Shown: one piece after another, positions 1-9,000 of the stretch
Position numbering within the stretch: the first letter of the stretch is position 1
Layout: every line of letters starts with the position of its first letter
NCBI RefSeq assembly: GCF_000422085.1
Contig: NC_021741.1
Location: forward strand, 4,216,001 to 4,280,000
DNA length: 64,000 nt
Origin: Serratia liquefaciens ATCC 27592
Lineage (GTDB): Bacteria; Pseudomonadota; Gammaproteobacteria; Enterobacterales; Enterobacteriaceae
Direction: 5' to 3'
Translations under genes and position numbers: made by a program
Notes under the pieces: model-generated
The model's database searches: none
Told to the model about the DNA's origin: nothing
The model's input: only the letters and a program-made list of their open reading frames with translations

Positions 1-546
1 TACCCCGAGGTGGTACTTCAGGTAAAAATATTCAATCGTGACGTGGATATTATTGCAGAGGGGTACGACATCTCATTTCAACTGATGGGCAAAGAATCCA
101 AAAACAGCAATCTGATTATGCGAAAAATTGCCGACATCTCCTCTTCTTTTATGCTGAACCCTGCCGGCAGGATCCACCCCAACCAGGTGCAAAAACCGTC
201 AGATCTGCATCAACTCCCCACCGTTGGCTGGCTATCTTCCCATTTTCAATCCGCATGGACGTTCAACAAAGAAGGCCGGGAAGTCAAGATAAGCAATGAG
301 TCCTGCCTGGTGTGTGACGACATCAGATTACTCAAAGAGGCGATTCTTTGCGGCAGGGCTACGGGTTGTTTGCCGCTAAAGCTGGTACGTCAGGAAATTC
401 ACGATGGCACCCTGACAACCGTGCTGAATGATTGGCAACTGGAGCCGCGCAAAATTGTCGCTATTTATCCTTCGCGCCAGGGCCTGCTGCCCGCCGTCAG
501 GGCATTGATCGACTTCGTTGTCGAAGATTTCGCACAGGATGGCTGA
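1..546 (+). CDS. LysR-family transcriptional regulator, C-terminal part (cut by window edge)
   Basis: The reading frame is open from base 1, so the gene begins outside the window and only the effector-binding half is visible (about 181 residues). It shows the LysR substrate-binding fold: a segment ending in IIAEGYDISFQL, the VCDDIRLLKEAILCGRATGCLP stretch in which a regulatory domain recognises its ligand, and a terminal IYPSRQGLLPAVRALIDFV, close to the typical end of LysR proteins. The DNA-binding N-terminus is missing, so the target genes cannot be inferred. The family assignment is good, the specific identity unknown. The GTG at base 10 is an internal codon, not a start. Confidence 0.85.
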   Translation, partial: YPEVVLQVKIFNRDVDIIAEGYDISFQLMGKESKNSNLIMRKIADISSSFMLNPAGRIHPNQVQKPSDLHQLPTVGWLSSHFQSAWTFNKEGREVKISNESCLVCDDIRLLKEAILCGRATGCLPLKLVRQEIHDGTLTTVLNDWQLEPRKIVAIYPSRQGLLPAVRALIDFVVEDFAQDG

Positions 547-662
547 CTTATTCGATTGAAAACAACGATTACGCACAATTATCCTCCCGCACTTGGCGAC
601 AAGTATTATAATAAAAAAGACAATACGAGATAGGATATCCAAACAGTTTAAGGAGATACGTC

Positions 663-1232
663 ATGTTAAATATGGGTCCACGCCATTCGTTGATTATCGA
701 TGAACAAAGTTTAAAGAAACAACGAACCCCGCTGTTAATCATCTCTATATTGCTTCTGTTAGGCGGTATTTTTTGCCTGTTCAGCCCCTTCGCCTCCGGC
801 GCAGCGCTGAGTATGGTCATGGGCATTTTCTTGCTGCTGAGTGGGTTCGGTCTGATTTTCGGCATGATAGCTAACCGAGTACAAAATACCTGGCCGATGA
901 TCGGCGGTATTCTGCTAGGGGTCGCTTACCTTATTATCGGCTACGTGTTTATCACCACCCCGGCGGTAGGCATTTTCGCCATGGCGGTCTATCTTGCCGT
1001 ACTCTTCGCTCTGGGCGGCATCGTACGACTGATTGCTGGCTACAAATTACGTGATGTCAGCGGCAGTTGGCTGCAGTACGTGATTGGTATTTTGGATCTG
1101 ATCATTGCCTGGATGCTGTTCAGCGCCGATCCTATGACTTCCGTCGTACTGGTCACCACCATTGTCGGCATCGAAATGCTGTTCAGCTCTTTTGGCCTGT
1201 TCCAGGTTGCTCGCCAACTGAAGCGCTCGTGA
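663..1232 (+). CDS. HdeD/DUF308-family inner-membrane protein
   Basis: A 189-residue protein made almost entirely of hydrophobic helices, about six transmembrane segments from residue 24 onward, with Gly-rich helices such as LLLLGGIFCLF and GGILLGVAYLIIGYVF. This matches the HdeD (DUF308) family, whose E. coli member is linked to acid resistance at high cell density. The start is supported by AGGAG eight bases upstream of the ATG. It stands alone between the LysR gene and cbpA. No acid-chaperone genes (hdeA/hdeB) are nearby, so an acid-stress role is family knowledge, not shown here. Confidence 0.85.
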   Translation: MLNMGPRHSLIIDEQSLKKQRTPLLIISILLLLGGIFCLFSPFASGAALSMVMGIFLLLSGFGLIFGMIANRVQNTWPMIGGILLGVAYLIIGYVFITTPAVGIFAMAVYLAVLFALGGIVRLIAGYKLRDVSGSWLQYVIGILDLIIAWMLFSADPMTSVVLVTTIVGIEMLFSSFGLFQVARQLKRS

Positions 1233-1387
1233 TTTCAGGCGGGGCCACCCGGCTCCGCTTTTCGACTGCATAGCCGACAATTACCCCGATACATCGGCGG
1301 CCAAGTGCCCTAATATTAGTAAGGTTTCACGCAAAGCAGGTTCAACTACCCCCCCCTGACGAAAGATTGAAATGAGATGATAACGCT

Positions 1388-2320
1388 ATGGAATTCAAGG
1401 ACTATTATACCATTTTAGGGGTCAAACCATCAGATGACATCAAGGCGATAAAAACCGCCTATCGTCGGTTGGCGCGAAAGTATCATCCTGATGTCAGCAC
1501 AGAAAAAAATGCCGAGGCACAGTTTAAAGAAGTGGCCGAAGCCTACGAGGTGCTGAAAGACGACGAGCGCCGTGCTGAATATGATCAACTGCGTCAACAT
1601 CGTAATGACCCTAACTTCGGCCGCCAAACCCAGCACGCTCACGCAAATGCAAATAATGCCGAAGACTTTTCCGACATCTTTTCCTCTATGTTCGGCGAAC
1701 ATGCGCGCGGCCAGCGTCAGCGCCAAAGCCGAGCCATGCGCGGGCAAGATATTGAAATGGAAGTGGCCGTTTTTCTGGAAGAAACGCTGGCCGAGCAAGC
1801 CCGCACCATCCGCTATAGCCTGCCGGTCTATAACGCCTTTGGCATGGTGGAGCAGGAAATCCCCAAAACCCTTAATGTGAAGATCCCTGCCGGCGTAGGC
1901 GATGGCGAACGCATTCGCCTGAAGGGCCAGGGCGGCCCGGGGATAGACGGCGGTGCGAATGGCGATCTCTACCTTATCATCCGCATTGCGCCACACCCCA
2001 TGTTCGACGTCGTAGGCCACGACCTGGAAATTGTGTTGCCGATTGCCCCTTGGGAAGCTGCGCTCGGTGCCAAGGTGCCAGTCCCTACTCTCAAAGACAG
2101 TATTTTGTTGACCATCCCTGCCGGTAGCCAAACCGGACAACGTCTGCGCGTTAAAGGGAAAGGCTTGGTCAGTAAAAAAGAAACCGGCGATTTGTATGCC
2201 GTGATCAAGGTTGTGATGCCGCCGAAACCGGACGAAAAGAGTGCTGCACTGTGGCAACAGCTGGCGGAAACTCAGACGAGCTTTGATCCGCGCAAAGAGT
2301 GGAGTAAGCAAAATGGCTAA
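1388..2320 (+). CDS. cbpA: Curved DNA-binding protein CbpA (DnaJ-like co-chaperone)
   Basis: A 310-residue DnaJ homologue. Residues 4-70 form the J domain with the diagnostic HPD tripeptide (KYHPDVS near residue 35) that stimulates DnaK ATPase. A Gly/Phe-poor linker follows, then two C-terminal substrate-binding domains with [19 protein letters not shown] and [18 protein letters not shown]. There is no CxxCxGxG zinc region, which separates CbpA from DnaJ. Length matches E. coli CbpA (about 306). The downstream cbpM overlaps its last eight bases, the classic cbpAM arrangement, so the two are cotranscribed and probably translationally coupled. Confidence 0.97.
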   Translation: MEFKDYYTILGVKPSDDIKAIKTAYRRLARKYHPDVSTEKNAEAQFKEVAEAYEVLKDDERRAEYDQLRQHRNDPNFGRQTQHAHANANNAEDFSDIFSSMFGEHARGQRQRQSRAMRGQDIEMEVAVFLEETLAEQARTIRYSLPVYNAFGMVEQEIPKTLNVKIPAGVGDGERIRLKGQGGPGIDGGANGDLYLIIRIAPHPMFDVVGHDLEIVLPIAPWEAALGAKVPVPTLKDSILLTIPAGSQTGQRLRVKGKGLVSKKETGDLYAVIKVVMPPKPDEKSAALWQQLAETQTSFDPRKEWSKQNG

Positions 2321-2618
2321 CCTAAAAGTAACCTTCACCATTACCGAGTTTTGTCTGCATACCGGTGTGACAGAAGAAGAGCTAACGGAGATTGTCGGGC
2401 TGGGCGTGATAGAGCCGCGCAACCCGGCAACGGAAGAGTGGATCTTTGACGATCGCGCCTTGATCACTTTTCATCGAGCTCAGCAATTGCACCATGAACT
2501 TGCGCTGGACTGGCCAGGTATTGCCGTCACCCTGACGTTGCTCGAAGAGATTGAGCAGTTACGTAAAGAGAACAGCCAGTTGCACCAACGGCTGGCGCGA
2601 TTCGTTACCAGGCCCTGA
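2313..2618 (+). CDS. cbpM: Chaperone modulatory protein CbpM
   Basis: A 101-residue protein beginning [19 protein letters not shown], with a MerR-like helical segment and a C-terminal coiled-coil-like stretch ([18 protein letters not shown]). CbpM binds the J domain of CbpA and blocks both its co-chaperone and DNA-binding activities. I take the ATG at 2313, which overlaps the cbpA stop codon. The open frame extends further upstream inside cbpA, but family length and the overlap favour this start. Confidence 0.95.
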   Translation: MANLKVTFTITEFCLHTGVTEEELTEIVGLGVIEPRNPATEEWIFDDRALITFHRAQQLHHELALDWPGIAVTLTLLEEIEQLRKENSQLHQRLARFVTRP

Positions 2619-3595
2619 CAGGGCGAAAACAGCCCATTGCATCGCGCCCACCTTCGCTCAGAAAAACAATTTCGTTGCAATAAATCCGCTGAGCGAATGG
2701 AGGGCGATAAAAATAGGCTTTAACTACTTAAAATAAGCGTTCATGTTTTTTAATAAGTACTGTTAATAAAGACATGTCATTAAAAACAGTATTGACACTC
2801 TTTTATAAATCCGTAGATTGGTAATCAACAGCAGCGTAATGATAGCAGCTGTTAATAGTAAAAGTGTTTAGTAAGTTGTTATTAAGTTATTTTGCGATAA
2901 AGGCCACGAAGTTTTTTAGTATGGGTCATCGATGCTGAGAAAATTTACAGTCTTGCTCGATGAAGTTTTAAGGCCACGTTGTAAGTACCGACAATCGCAG
3001 GGTGTGTACCAAAACGCGATGATGTAAGGCCATGATAGAACTGTTTTTTGTTTGCGAACAATGAGTAAGACCGTGAAAGCGGATCGCAATAGAAGTGAGG
3101 CTATGCATCAAAAAATATATATCGCGAGGGGAGATGTACGAGTTGAGATGCCATACCTTTGATTATTTTGGTAGGCGGTAATGTGAACTGGTAAATATAG
3201 GGGAGGTTTGAGTTAACCCGATATTATCTGTGATTAACCTGTACATTTAGTGTAGAACTTTAGCAGTAAATAATAGTAAGTTCATTAATGTTAAATCAGA
3301 AGTCAATAGTACCTTAAAAGCCCTGGCTGCAACGGTCAGGGCTTTTATCATTTATGGCGACATAGCCAGCTGTTTGACTTACCCTGCTATTAGACGACAG
3401 TCCCCCCTCGACAATGTCACCTCCCCTGTTAGGCAACTGGGCCACTCTCACTTCGCCCACTGATTGATTTTTCACCTTCACCCGCCCCATATTTAGGATT
3501 TTTACCCAAAAGAGCACATTAAATGTAATGTTGTTAGGACTTATCTTAAAATGCAGGCGAGGATCTTCTTAGGTATTTGGCTGCCAGGGAAAAAG
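2619..3595. other. Gene-poor intergenic region (977 bp)
   Basis: No convincing protein gene in either strand. The base composition is AT-rich compared with cbpAM. The only clear structure is the hairpin at 3316-3346, which has no recognisable gene feeding into it. A rightward small RNA ending there is possible, but I recognise no known sRNA sequence. Confidence 0.6.
3316..3346 (+). terminator. Rho-independent terminator-like hairpin
   Basis: Ten-base-pair stem AAAAGCCCTG / CAGGGCTTTT around an 11-base loop, with a run of four T on the right arm. The A/T arms make it potentially bidirectional. No annotated gene ends close by on the plus strand. Confidence 0.7.
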
Positions 3596-3724
3596 ATGAG
3601 CGAGAAACAGCGTAAATCGGGCTATCAGGTTGAGTATGGGGAACAATGGAAACCGGAAAAAACCTCTGCGTGGTTTTGGATCCTGCTGATTGCTATTATC
3701 GGTATTTTGGTTGCCATTTCATGA
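3596..3724 (+). CDS. Small single-pass membrane protein, 42 residues
   Basis: The frame encodes a polar, charged N-half (MSEKQRKSGYQVEYGEQWK) followed by a strongly hydrophobic C-terminal helix (WFWILLIAIIGILVAIS), the layout of an N-in/C-out small membrane protein. An AGGGA ribosome-binding sequence lies five bases before the ATG. It ends with TGA just before a gap, and no partner gene is adjacent. I do not recognise the family. The compositional split and the SD sequence argue for a real gene. Membrane-stress or regulatory roles are typical of such peptides, but nothing here points to one. Confidence 0.6.
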   Translation: MSEKQRKSGYQVEYGEQWKPEKTSAWFWILLIAIIGILVAIS

Positions 3725-3832
3725 TGATAGTAGGCAAGAATCAAAATGACTGCGACTGAGGGAATACCTCAGCGGCCCACCCCGCTGAGTAGAGTAAAGC
3801 AATATTTATAGCTCGCAGTGGCACATGAAAAA

Positions 3833-4138
3833 CTAACGTTGATTTCTATGGTTAAGCATTTTACCCATTTTCTCTGATTTATACTGCGAATAATTCCGCT
3901 GGGTTTCAGGGTATTCCAATTGGGATAGAATATCATTGTAAGCCTGATAGCAAGGTTGTTCGCGGCTGGCGTTACTGCCATTGAGCAGTTCTTCCGGCAT
4001 CGCCCCTTCTTTGACTATACGTTTAAGGAACATTCGAATACCTTCAGAAACTGTCATCCCCATCTCTTTGAAGACCGCTTCCGCGCGCTCTTTTAAGTTG
4101 GTGTCAATTCGGGCCTGCACAATACTGTCGCGTGTCAT
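3833..4138 (-). CDS. RelB/DinJ-family antitoxin-like protein, apparently without a toxin
   Basis: A 101-residue protein starting MTRDSIVQARIDTNLKER, with the ribbon-helix-helix pattern of RelB/DinJ antitoxins (VQARIDTNLKERAEAVFKEMG followed by VSEGIRMFLKRIV). The chosen ATG has a perfect AGGAGG five bases upstream; an upstream in-frame ATG would place the SD inside the coding region. In a normal operon a RelE/YafQ toxin gene would follow downstream (toward 3700), but only the unrelated plus-strand 42-residue gene is there. A solitary antitoxin could act as an orphan regulator, neutralise a toxin elsewhere, or be the remains of a decayed module. Confidence 0.85.
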   Translation of the reverse strand: MTRDSIVQARIDTNLKERAEAVFKEMGMTVSEGIRMFLKRIVKEGAMPEELLNGSNASREQPCYQAYNDILSQLEYPETQRNYSQYKSEKMGKMLNHRNQR

Positions 4139-4153
4139 AAAACCTCCTGGTGA

Positions 4154-4297
4154 CATTTATCTCATCCTGATAAAGGCATTATTGCGCTGGCAGCGGCGGA
4201 TAAACATAAGAATTACGCTCTGCTGTTTGACGCTATTGACGGTTTTTATGAAAGCAATAACCATATTGTGTGTAAGGAAAAGATGACAGAAGCGTAA
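4154..4297 (+). pseudogene. Possible 3' remnant of a lost gene
   Basis: An open frame of 47 codons without a usable start codon, preceded by an in-frame TGA at 4151 and ending in TAA. The translation (for example ALAAADKHKNYALLFDAIDG) has normal protein composition and codon usage, unlike random intergenic DNA. It sits head-to-head with the solitary antitoxin. The parent family is not recognised. A chance open frame cannot be excluded. Confidence 0.35.
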
Positions 4298-4341
4298 AGC
4301 GGCGTTAGATGATCTGCCGCCATACCTTCACCGCATCGGAG

Positions 4342-4752
4342 CTAGCGCAAGTCGCGCAAACACCTGTCGAGCGATGATATTAATAATTCTATTTTCTTCA
4401 ACCCGCTATGAATGTCTTCGACGCTCATTTTGGCCAATTGTTGGCTCTCTAGTATCACACAGGCTGCGGCGATTTCTTTCGCACAGATGGTTTGCGCGGA
4501 GCCTTTTAAGCGATGTATCGTTCTGGCCAATGCAACCCGATCGCCTTCTCTTGCCTGAGTCTGAGCGACGACAATTTCCTTCATATTTTCTTCATTGGCT
4601 AAGTAAAGCAGGTTATTAATGAAAGAGAGATCGTTACCGGCAAGTAGAAACAACCGGTTAATATCCACATGGGTAGCGAGTGACGACAGAGAGTCACCTG
4701 GACTATTTTTATTTACGTCGTCTTCATGTGTTTTGTCATTCAAAATATTCAA
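4342..4752 (-). CDS. Stand-alone histidine phosphotransfer (HPt) protein
   Basis: A 136-residue protein whose second half is an HPt four-helix bundle, with the phospho-accepting histidine in TIHRLKGSAQTI (His80) followed by the usual helix with ILE. It would shuttle phosphate from the receiver of a hybrid kinase to a response regulator. The gene overlaps the end of the upstream LuxR-type regulator gene by four bases (ATGA type), so both are cotranscribed, and it lies across a divergent promoter region from the hybrid kinase at 6023-10443. In BvgS/EvgS the HPt is normally fused to the kinase; here a canonical one is a separate protein. Confidence 0.88.
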   Translation of the reverse strand: MNILNDKTHEDDVNKNSPGDSLSSLATHVDINRLFLLAGNDLSFINNLLYLANEENMKEIVVAQTQAREGDRVALARTIHRLKGSAQTICAKEIAAACVILESQQLAKMSVEDIHSGLKKIELLISSLDRCLRDLR

Positions 4753-5375
4753 TCCAAATTATTTCTTATACAAAACTCATAAGTTTCCATCATACTATTC
4801 AGTTCCAGCTTAGCCATGACTCTTCTTTTATAAGTGCCTACCGTTTTGTCACTTATATTCATCTGCAAACCAATATCAACCAGCCTCATCCCTTTGGCCA
4901 AATAACGTAGCACCTGTAGCTCTTTCGTGGAAAGATTGGCAATAGCATGCTTGTCTTTATCTTCAGCTGGCTGCAGTGCGTGTTGCCGTGCCTGTTTCAA
5001 GGGAAAATAACCATAACCCGCGTTAATTGCCGCCACAGCGCTGTGCAGATCAAATAAGTTGTTTGCCTTACTGATGAAACCATCCGCCCCGGCACTGACA
5101 CAATTTTTAATATAAAAAGGTTCGTCCTTTCCTGAAAGCATCAGGATACTTCCGCTGAACTTACGCTTGCGCAAACGCTGTACCAGTTCGATTCCGCTGA
5201 TAGAGTGAATGTCAATATCAACGATAACCAGGTCAGGTTTATGTTCCTCAATTAATGATAACGCCTCCAAACCATCACCTGTTTCACTAATTACCCTAAG
5301 GCCTTCTTTTTCCAACAACACTTTAATGGCAAAACGCGTGACAGGATGGTCGTCGACAACCAAAACGCTTTTCAT
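4749..5375 (-). CDS. LuxR-type response regulator, BvgA/EvgA-like
   Basis: A 208-residue regulator. The receiver domain (1-120) has the acidic pair DD at 8-9, the phospho-acceptor Asp53 (VIVDIDIH) and the lysine in FISKANNLFD. The C-terminal LuxR helix-turn-helix spans about 145-205 (LSTKELQVLRYLAKGM then MNISDKTVGTYKRRVMAKL). Length and sequence pattern match BvgA/EvgA. Cotranscribed with the HPt gene and divergent from the hybrid kinase, it is the likely output of that phosphorelay. Nearby fimbrial genes are plausible targets, by analogy with Bordetella; this is not shown. Confidence 0.92.
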   Translation of the reverse strand: MKSVLVVDDHPVTRFAIKVLLEKEGLRVISETGDGLEALSLIEEHKPDLVIVDIDIHSISGIELVQRLRKRKFSGSILMLSGKDEPFYIKNCVSAGADGFISKANNLFDLHSAVAAINAGYGYFPLKQARQHALQPAEDKDKHAIANLSTKELQVLRYLAKGMRLVDIGLQMNISDKTVGTYKRRVMAKLELNSMMETYEFCIRNNLD

Positions 5376-6022
5376 CGGTAACTACCTCTTTATTTTATTC
5401 TATTCATTACGGCCCTGGACCACCCAAAAAAAATCATAAAAAAATATTAAATTTCAGATCAACGGTAGTACTGTTTACAATGAAAGCAAATCACATCCAT
5501 TATCTTATATTAAACCTCAAAAATCATTCACCGCAACAATGAATCATACTATAGCTCCGAGGCTGCCACCACAGAGAAAACCCTCTTACCCTATGTTTTT
5601 ATTGAGTATATTAAAAATATTAAGATACGACGCCCATTATTCTGCTCTTGTGAAGATCATATCATTATTGCGAATCTGCCGCCTATGTACCCTGAAAAAT
5701 GCGAGTCACTCACAATTTAACCGGTGTAAGGGAAACATTACACAAAACGACGCCAACGATTACAAAACATTAAGGTAACACTTACACAATTGAAAGGGTG
5801 TTCTGATGGGTTCACTCATGACTCAGTTATAATCTACTGCAACAATATCTCAACTCTCCTTACCCTCCTCATGTCCATAAAGTTATTGTTTACCTCAATC
5901 TATTACGTTATCGCACAATGGATTAACAACAGATGCCTCATTTATCCAATATATAGTCTGCATATAGTCCTATCGTTATCGATGAATATTTATCGCCATC
6001 GAGTGAATCTGTAAAAATTTAA
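5376..6022. promoter_or_regulatory. Divergent control region between response regulator and hybrid kinase
   Basis: An AT-rich 647-bp region with no convincing gene; two plus-strand open frames of under 80 codons have poor composition. It must hold the promoters of both transcripts. Two copies of TTACACAA occur at 5738-5745 and 5782-5789, 44 bp apart, and the inverse GTGTAAG lies at 5724-5730. These are candidate binding sites for the LuxR-type regulator, proposed only from their repetition. Confidence 0.5.
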
Positions 6023-9000
6023 ATGAATGTCTTCCTGCCGCCCCGCAGAACAAGAGGTGTTTTTTTGTTAGTAAACAATAGACTAGCTAATTGGTTTGTT
6101 CTGGCACGCAAAAATAGCTCCGTGGGCCTTGTTTTTTTGTTGGTGTTAACTCTTCTCGCGTTGGCGGTGCCGACCATTCACGCTGCAGAATTGACCTCGG
6201 AAGAAAAGGAATGGCTTAGAGCCCATCCAGAGCTGCACGTCGGCACCTATGATGGAGGATTGCCCCCACTGGAAGATATGGTTAAAAACCAGTTAACCGG
6301 TTTTGCTCCCGACGTACTTAACGAAGTCGCCAGTAGATTGAAATTGAAAGTAAAAGTGAAAGAGTATCAAAATCGTCTCGACATGATGCAGGCGCTGCAA
6401 CGGAACGAAATCGACGTAGTCATGAACATGTCCCCGACGTTCTCTGGCGCCAAATATCTGCGCTACAGCCAGCCATACGGCGATAACGATCTGATCATTA
6501 TCAGCGCCCGCGACAACCGCCATATCCTTGATCACTCAGATCTCGCCAAAGCCTCAGTTGCCGTCGTAACCGGTTCGCCTGAAGCTGCGTTGATTCCAGA
6601 TGTGTATCCCGCGATCAGGCTACACGAATTCCCCAACCAGGCTGCCGCCATGCTCAGCGTCGAGCAAGGGGAAACCGACGCATTTATCGGCAATCGCTAC
6701 ACTATTCGCTACTATATTGCCCTTAACAAAAGCGAAGCCTTCCGTACCGTTGGCAATGCTTATTTGCCGTTGCAAACACTAAGATTCGCCTTTCCCCGTG
6801 AAAATCAGTTACTGGCCAACGCATTCGATGTCGCCATTACAGATATGGGTTGGCGCGAGCAACAGGCGTTATTTGAAAAGTGGGTGTCCCCCTTCCCCGC
6901 ACGATTACCCAAAACGGAACGCATCAACCTGTCGCCCGACCAAATTACCTTGCTAAATCAACTACCCTATCTGCAAGTCAGCAATCTGGAATCCTACCCA
7001 CCGTTTTCTTTTCGCAATCAACATGGCGAACCCAGCGGGCTGGTCGAGGATTATTTCGATCTGATACGCCGCCAGTTGCAGCTTAAATCTGAGCGTGTCA
7101 GGGTACGTTCACTGAATGAATTGATGCGAATGATCAAAGAAGGCGAGATCGATATGGTCCCCGGTTTGCCGCCTACCGCAGAGCGTATGCAGTTCTTAGC
7201 GTTCAGCCAACCCTATGCACGTTTTCCGTTGATGATAGCAACACGAAAAGAAACCAGTAATATCGAGGGCATTGAGAGCCTCGGTAAGGCGCGGGTAGCG
7301 ATATCCGAGGACGCAGAACCCATCCCGACGCTGCTGCGCAAAAATCCAAAGTTGATTTTGATTCACACCGATACAGCTGAGCAAGGTCTGCAACTGTTGG
7401 CCGATCGCCAGGTGGATGCCTACATTGGCAACCTGGTGGTCACCGATCGCATTATTACCGAGCAGTACCCCAATATATTAAAGGTCGCGGCACCGACCGG
7501 TTATTATGCCGAGCTGGCGGTTGCGGTCACCAAAAAGTACGCCTACGTTATCCCATTGATCAACCAGGCCTTGGCTAATATCAGTACCGACCGCAAAGAG
7601 CAGATCCGCAGCGCCTGGTTCCCTATCACCTTTCAGGAAAACGTCGATCTTCTGATTATCATCAAGAGGATCCTGCCCGCCATATTGGCCGTCGGTTTTA
7701 TTATGGCGCTGCTTATCATCGCCTACTGCCGCTTACGCAAAGAGACCCGCCGCAGGATCCTGGCCCAGATAACCCTGGCCGACCAGCTCAGCTTTCAACA
7801 TGCACTGCTGGAAACCATCCCTTTTCCGGTATTAGGCAAGGATCACAACGATCGTTATATCGCAGTGAACAGCGCCTTTGAAAAACTGACCGGCCATGCG
7901 TCCGCACATATGTTGGGCAAAACGCCTGACGAATGCGGCTACATCGACGCCATCGTGTCACTGGAACGCGAGCCGGAAAACCGAGCAGCACTATCGGCCG
8001 AGGAAGGTATCCACCGCTCACTGCGCTATGCCAATGCCAAAGGAGAGCTACGGGAGGGATTGTTCTGGCTAAAACCCTTCTTCAGTGTTGACGGGGGCCC
8101 GGCGGCAGCGTAACCGTGTTGGTTGACGTCACTGATATACGCCGCTCTGAAGAACGAGCACTGATCTCCGAAGCCCTGTTAACCGACGTGACCGAATCAC
8201 TGCCGGTTACCGTATTTCAAGTCTGCCTCTCGGTGGATGGCGATATGCGTTTCACCTACGTAGCGGGTGCCGCAGAAGCCACCTTCGGCTTATCTGCCGA
8301 AACCATGATGGCCGACCACAAAAGCTTCCACCAGCGAGTGAATGCCGAAGATCTGCCCATGCTGCAGGAAAATTTAATCCGCATGCAAGGCACGCTGGCC
8401 CCCTTCCAGAACGAGTTCCGTATGCAGGTCAAAAATAACCAGTGTTGGATACGCGTCAATTCAGGCAGAGGAAAACGCGAAAGCAACGGGGATGTACTGT
8501 GGGGCGGTTATTTTGAAGATATTACCCACTCCCGCCAGCAGGAACAGGCGCTGTTCGAAGCGAAAACCAAGGCTGAAGCCGCCGCCCGTGCCAAAGCCAC
8601 CTTCCTTGCTACCATGAGCCATGAGATACGCACACCGGTACACGGCATTCTTGGCTGGTTGGAACTGCTGGAAAGAACCCAGTTGGATGATGAACAAAAT
8701 AGAATGCTGAATACCGTGCAAAATTCTGCGCAGCATTTAACCCAAGTGATTGACGATATTCTTGATTTCTCCAAGCTGGAGGCGGGCCAGGTCTCACTGG
8801 AGAATTTGGCGATAGATATTCGAGTATTCCTGTCAGAACTGATGCAAACCCTCAGTCTGCAAGCGTTGAAAAAAAACCTGACCTTGCATCTTTATCTCGA
8901 CAGTCGGGTCGCACAGAAACTGATGTTCGATCCGGTCCGATTGCGTCAAATTTTAATGAATTTTCTCAGTAACTCGCTGAAGTTTACCCGTTCAGGCCAT

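Noticed and set aside
1430..2467. 345-codon open frame antisense to cbpA-cbpM
   Set aside because: The opposite strand carries certain genes with domain motifs; this frame has none.
3314..3517. 67-codon minus-strand frame
   Set aside because: Its last codons are the terminator hairpin itself and it has no SD; more likely non-coding.
4149..4156. Upstream start for the antitoxin
   Set aside because: It would place the perfect AGGAGG within the coding region, so the ATG at 4138 is preferred.
5539..6014. Two small open frames between the response regulator and the kinase
   Set aside because: AT-rich composition, no SD and position in a divergent promoter region.
8093..8113. Programmed -1 frameshift in the hybrid kinase
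   Set aside because: GGGGGCCC is not a known slippery heptamer in the right frame and no downstream pseudoknot was recognised, so mutation or sequencing error is simpler.
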